The notes beneath the pieces were generated by a model. That model had not been told where the DNA came from. It worked only from the letters and a program-made list of their open reading frames with translations, and did no database searches. DNA of 64,000 nucleotides from assembly GCA_027946365.1 (NCBI GenBank), contig JAPEUQ010000008.1, positions 62,001 to 126,000 of the forward strand, in the 5' to 3' direction. The DNA comes from Kalmusia sp. IMI 367209 (Eukaryota > Ascomycota > Dothideomycetes > Pleosporales > Didymosphaeriaceae). How positions within the stretch are numbered: the first letter of the stretch is position 1; each line of letters opens with the position of its first letter. This document shows positions 59,510 to 64,000 of this stretch, piece after piece. The translations under genes were made by a program, and so were the position numbers.

Positions 59510-60372
59510 TTTCTCCAGACAGAGTCGCGACCTGGCCCTTCGACAGCGTCTTCGTGCACAGTTGCAAACGCTCCCAAGGCGCTCATCACTATAAATACCA
59601 GATGATCACTCAAGACCGGAGCTCTCTAAGCCGACATAATTGCACGGATCAATTTGGTCCCCTTGGCCGACACCATAACTTGACTAACCGCATGCTGGGC
59701 GGCTCAAGCTTCCTAGATTCCCATTGTCGGGATGTGTGTGAGCTATATTGCAATGATGGTAGTCGCTGGTTGGGTATATTGAAGCGAAAGCAATGCTCGT
59801 ATGGATTTAAGTTTGTGGCGGGCCGGTACTCCAGGATTTCACTCGGCTGACAAGGGTCTGTATATATATGATCGACGGCTAAGGGACGTCATCTGGACAT
59901 GCTGTATGGAAGACGAATAAAATTTTGCCCAGCTGCTGAGCGAATTCGTGTGGAATAGTCCCTATTATTCGTGCGCGACGGATTCACAATTGACTTTTGT
60001 ACCGATCTTTGAATATGAGTTCGATAAAGATTCATTCACGCAGGTACCTGAACATCCTCTGACTATATCATAATAATACCAGGTGGGGCACATCGGATAC
60101 ACCATCGAACATAAGCTTGTTACTTACTCTTATAGAACCTGCAGAGCGGAAGTTGCGCAGATTGCTTGTGAAGAGCCGGTTTACACTCTCGCGATTTGTT
60201 GGCTTGAGGACCCAACTTCTAGTATTGTCTGCGCCATGGCCAGGATCCAGATGGAAGAAGTTGCTGTCAAAGATTCTTCAGAACTTTACACTGACACTGA
60301 GTTCAGATACGCTAGGCTGCGGCGATGAACCGACTGCTGCAGCAATGCAGCTGATGCGTCAGTTTGCATGGC
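59510..60372. other. Upstream region of the GH3 gene
   Basis: A TATATATA run lies at 59860-59869, about 350 bases before the GH3 start. No gene seen. Confidence 0.4.
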
Positions 60373-61860
60373 TCATGCGTGTTCTCCATACTTGCAATCG
60401 TCGTCCACTTTCAGACAATGAGCGCACGATGGTTTCTCTTCTGTACACTTTCGTTTCCTGAACCGGCAATTTAAACAGCCATTCTTTGAGCGCTTCTTTG
60501 GAACCGGTGTCTCATATTGGCACGACCACAGGCCACGGAGACACTGATTGCAGCTCGGTTTTCCCTCGTTGCACTTGATGCCTTTCTCGCGACATCGAAG
60601 TCATTTACCTCTTATTAGTTGCATAGGTTTTAGACTTGTTTCTCTCGCTGGAGCCTTTTGGTGTGATTCCGAGGGGGATCTGGGTTGCTTCGCTTTATTC
60701 TCCTTCTTTGGAAAGGGCCCATCGTCTACTTCCGGTAGAACTACGTTCTTCTTGCTTTCTTCTTTGTTGCTTTATTTAATTCGGTAGATGTCAACCTATC
60801 ACGATCTGGAATATGATATCCGGTAACAACCTCCGCTTGATCCTTTCTATTACGTTTCTTTCTTTGCTTGGTACTGTTGGGCGTATTGTTAGACATGCTG
60901 TTTGTAGAGTCATGGGCCGCTGCACCGTTACTTGTCCCAATGATGGATAGCTGACTGGCAGTCAAGTTAGCTCATTGGCTTCCGTGCGCAGTAAAAGATC
61001 AAAAGGGAGTAGCAGCATGGACTAGCGACTCTTGAACAGTGTCGCTGTGCATATTGCTATCTCCTACAACCAGTTTTGGAAAGCACGAACGACTTACCTC
61101 TTATCGCTGACTGGACATCTCGCAGCATCTCTATGGATTGGGTTATGGACGTACACGACATTGATAGCCTAGCGCTTTGATGAAAATTTCACGTGAATCG
61201 CACCGCTACAGCCATATGTCGGTAATTCTAGTGTAACATTTCTTCGTTTCTTACCGCCATTTGCTTCATCTGCATCCTCCTCCTTCTCCGCGTTGCTCTT
61301 TCGGTCCCTGTTCTGGAGACTGTCTGCGCAAACGTATGTGAAACGGACACTTTCGCTTCCGTCCTTATTCGAGGCCTGGCGTTCCGAGTATTTGAACCCA
61401 TCGATCTCTTGAATGGCTCCAATGAAACAGCTGCAGCCATCAGCCAAACCTTGACACAGCGATGCTGCATGTGACCATTCCGAGCAATGGCTCTCTGCAG
61501 TTTGAGCCGTTCCTTGCCTTCAGTTTCGTGGCACAGAGCGTGATCGACGGTGATGCTTTGGGGATAGTCGGCTGGTTAGAAAAGCGTGTCTAGGTCTGGC
61601 TGTTGCGTCACGGGCACTGTTATGGTGGATGTTTGGCCGAAAACAAATTCTGTAATCATCTCCACGGGAACTGGACTTGCGGTATTCCTCTCTAACTCGT
61701 TGCGCAGTGCGCCATCTAGAGACTACATAGGGATTCATTTAGCCATTGCTGCACACATAGCCGGAGGAGCTATTACCTCCAGGGACAGGCAGCGATAGTA
61801 GACATCAGGTTTGAGGCCGCGATGATAACGAAGATCGAGTTCATCATCGTGGTCATCCAT
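60373..61860 (-). pseudogene. Decayed gene for a dual Zn(II)2Cys6 regulator
   Basis: Pieces in order on the minus strand: MDDHDDELDLRYHRGLKPDV from 61860; an intact intron (61723-61776); SLDGALRNELERN...VTQQPDLDTLF; then a TAA stop (61576-61578). The frame continues to QHRCVKV, needs a shift near 61448 into ADGCSCFIGAIQEIDGFK and FTYVCADSLQNRDRK, and meets a TAG (61169-61171) before AINVVYVHNPIHRDA. A basic linker region (60741-61080) is also out of frame. At the C-terminal end lie two adjacent C6 zinc clusters: one with its first Cys codon replaced by TGA (60601-60603; LRCREKGIKCNEGKPSCNQC), and an intact one (CLNCRFRKRKCTEEKPSCAH). I recognise the layout from Dothideomycete proteins, from memory only. 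At least five lesions argue for a pseudogene. Confidence 0.7.
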
Positions 61861-63403
61861 AGCGATGCGTACGTACTTGCGCAGCTCCGCCCATCACCAA
61901 GGTGTAGCTATCCTAACGTGTTTGGTGTGTCGAGATCCGACGGGCTAGGCGAAAAGAAATTCCGGACCGAAACAGAGTGAGCGACTTAATAACTAGCGTA
62001 CCTATGTGTGTATGTGTATGTGCGTCGTAAGCCTGTGTTTTGGTTTCTATCAAGTTAAGCTGCGCAGGGATACCGATACACACAAGCTATCTGCAGAGCG
62101 TGGTGTGAAGTGCGAGAGCGGGTGCAACTAGTGGAGGAGCCTGTTAGCAAATTCAACTGGGCAGGGTCTGGAACACAAGCTAAAGGGCGAGTGCATCGAG
62201 GTTGCTTGTGCGTTAGCAGAAGACCCTTTCACAAAATTTTGGGCGCCAGGCTGTACTGTCCCGCTCTTATGCTTCTGACAACACGTAAGACGCGCAGCAG
62301 TAGTCATGTGCCTTTGCTGTTCATCCTCTGGGGGATCTCGGTCGTCTCCGTCGTGTACAACAAATGCGAATGGAGACCCCATGCTAAAACAAGCCTTGCT
62401 AGCAGAGTACGCGTAATAACACGTATTTCGAACGTCTGGATGCCTCAGGCTTCTCGGTCTGTATTGTTCAGGCCGCTGGGGCACCATGTCTGAGGAACGA
62501 ATCGTGCCAAAGTCGATGGTATCGTATAGTATGAAAAAAATAAAAGCACATGACATGCGGCCATTCCGTACGAGGTGTATTTGGTCGCGTCTGTCCATGT
62601 TTCTGCCGTGACCTTCGGCTACAGAGCTTTTCATTCTCTCCTGTGGTATAGGTATGCACAGACAAGATCCGAGTTGTGCATGTATCTATGCTTGCCGGTG
62701 ATCACGTTTTCATGATGGTGTATAGCTCGGAGATGGATAACTCGTCGCTGCACAAGGCCGCAGATCCAAAGCGAGCACGCGTGGAAATGAAGGCGGCGCG
62801 TGTGGGGAGGATGTGATGGATCGCGCAAAATTAGGCTAGGGTCCCGCCAAAGCCCCAGCGCCATGCGGCAAGCTTGGCTCACCTCCGCTGGACTGCTGTG
62901 CTCAATTCATTCACTCTCTGCGCCTCGCAGCGATAAGGGAAGCCCTGTCGTGAGCGACTCCCGCAAAGCAGCGTCATTCGGCCTACACGCAAATATCCCC
63001 GTTCCGTCCTCGCGTCACGTTGTCGGCTTCGCCCGCCCGCTTCATTGTCCAAACGTCCTCGGCACCCGCTTTGAAACCTCGAGCGTTCTGACGTTCCGAG
63101 TTTCAAGACGACAAACTTACGTAGCACGCGCCTCTCGTGGTCCTGAGAGGACTCACAGGTATGCTGCCGCTGCCTGCCAGCGCCCAGGTTGCCGTGTGGC
63201 ACGACCCAGACTGACTGTTTGGAATCAGGCGCTCCCACTCACTACTCCCCTCGTTTGGACAGTCAACGCTTAGCCTTTACCGCGGCATTTTGTCGTCGAC
63301 CATTCACTGCTGCCTCCGCACGCGACCAAGATCACTGTCCTACAGCTGTTGCCCTACAAGCCCCTACCGTCCTTCCCCATAGCACAGCCCCCCCTCCCAC
63401 AAA
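61861..63403. other. CDC42 upstream region
   Basis: 1.5 kb between the pseudogene start and CDC42. The last 50 bases before the CDC42 ATG are C-rich (CCCCCCTCCCAC), as in many fungal leaders. Plus frames at 62110-62493 and 62800-63273 show no motifs. Confidence 0.4.

Positions 63404-64000
<597 letters not shown>

Overview
The window is a 64 kb piece of a filamentous ascomycete nuclear genome (Pezizomycotina, probably Dothideomycetes). The reasons are the dense two-strand layout, short 45-65 bp GT-AG introns with CTAAC/CTAAT-like branch sites, and recognisable single-copy fungal genes: CCT8, ISY1, an ApsA/Num1 homologue, CWC24, an Hfl1/TMEM184-type protein, a LAM-type sterol transporter, CPA1 and CDC42. 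The class assignment is inference; no marker here fixes genus or order. I found no tRNA, rRNA, CRISPR array, prophage or intact transposon.

Layout. 0-10 kb: 5'-truncated ankyrin gene, HSL-type esterase, secreted DNase I-fold/jacalin protein, four-helix membrane protein, MDR oxidoreductase. 10-27 kb: housekeeping block with mitochondrial ribosomal mL46, CCT8, ISY1, the very large ApsA/Num1 cortical anchor, CWC24, a decayed DUF1996 copy and an unknown acidic/basic protein. 27-42 kb: an unknown proline-rich protein, an alpha/beta hydrolase, a secreted EAR-propeller protein, a Zn2Cys6 regulator, an S33 TAP-like peptidase and an M43B metalloprotease. This is a patch rich in predicted secreted proteins, followed by a 2.3 kb gene-poor gap. 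42-54 kb: Hfl1-like protein, an Acinus-like SAP/RRM gene with apparent frameshifts, the LAM protein and an MIT-like coiled-coil protein. 54-64 kb: CPA1 with its spliced arginine attenuator uORF, a seven-exon GH3 beta-glucosidase, a decayed dual-zinc-cluster regulator, and the 5' part of CDC42, which runs off the window.

How the genes relate. There is no operon-like logic. The clearest regulatory connection is within one gene: the CPA1 leader encodes an arginine attenuator peptide split over three exons, so arginine control depends on splicing. ISY1 and CWC24 are both spliceosomal. The 30.7-39.9 kb stretch places a zinc-cluster regulator among three secreted proteins, which is suggestive but unproven as a co-regulated group.

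Most multi-exon models were built by hand from splice sites and reading-frame continuity. Exon coordinates are given in the evidence. Minus-strand exons are listed in window coordinates.
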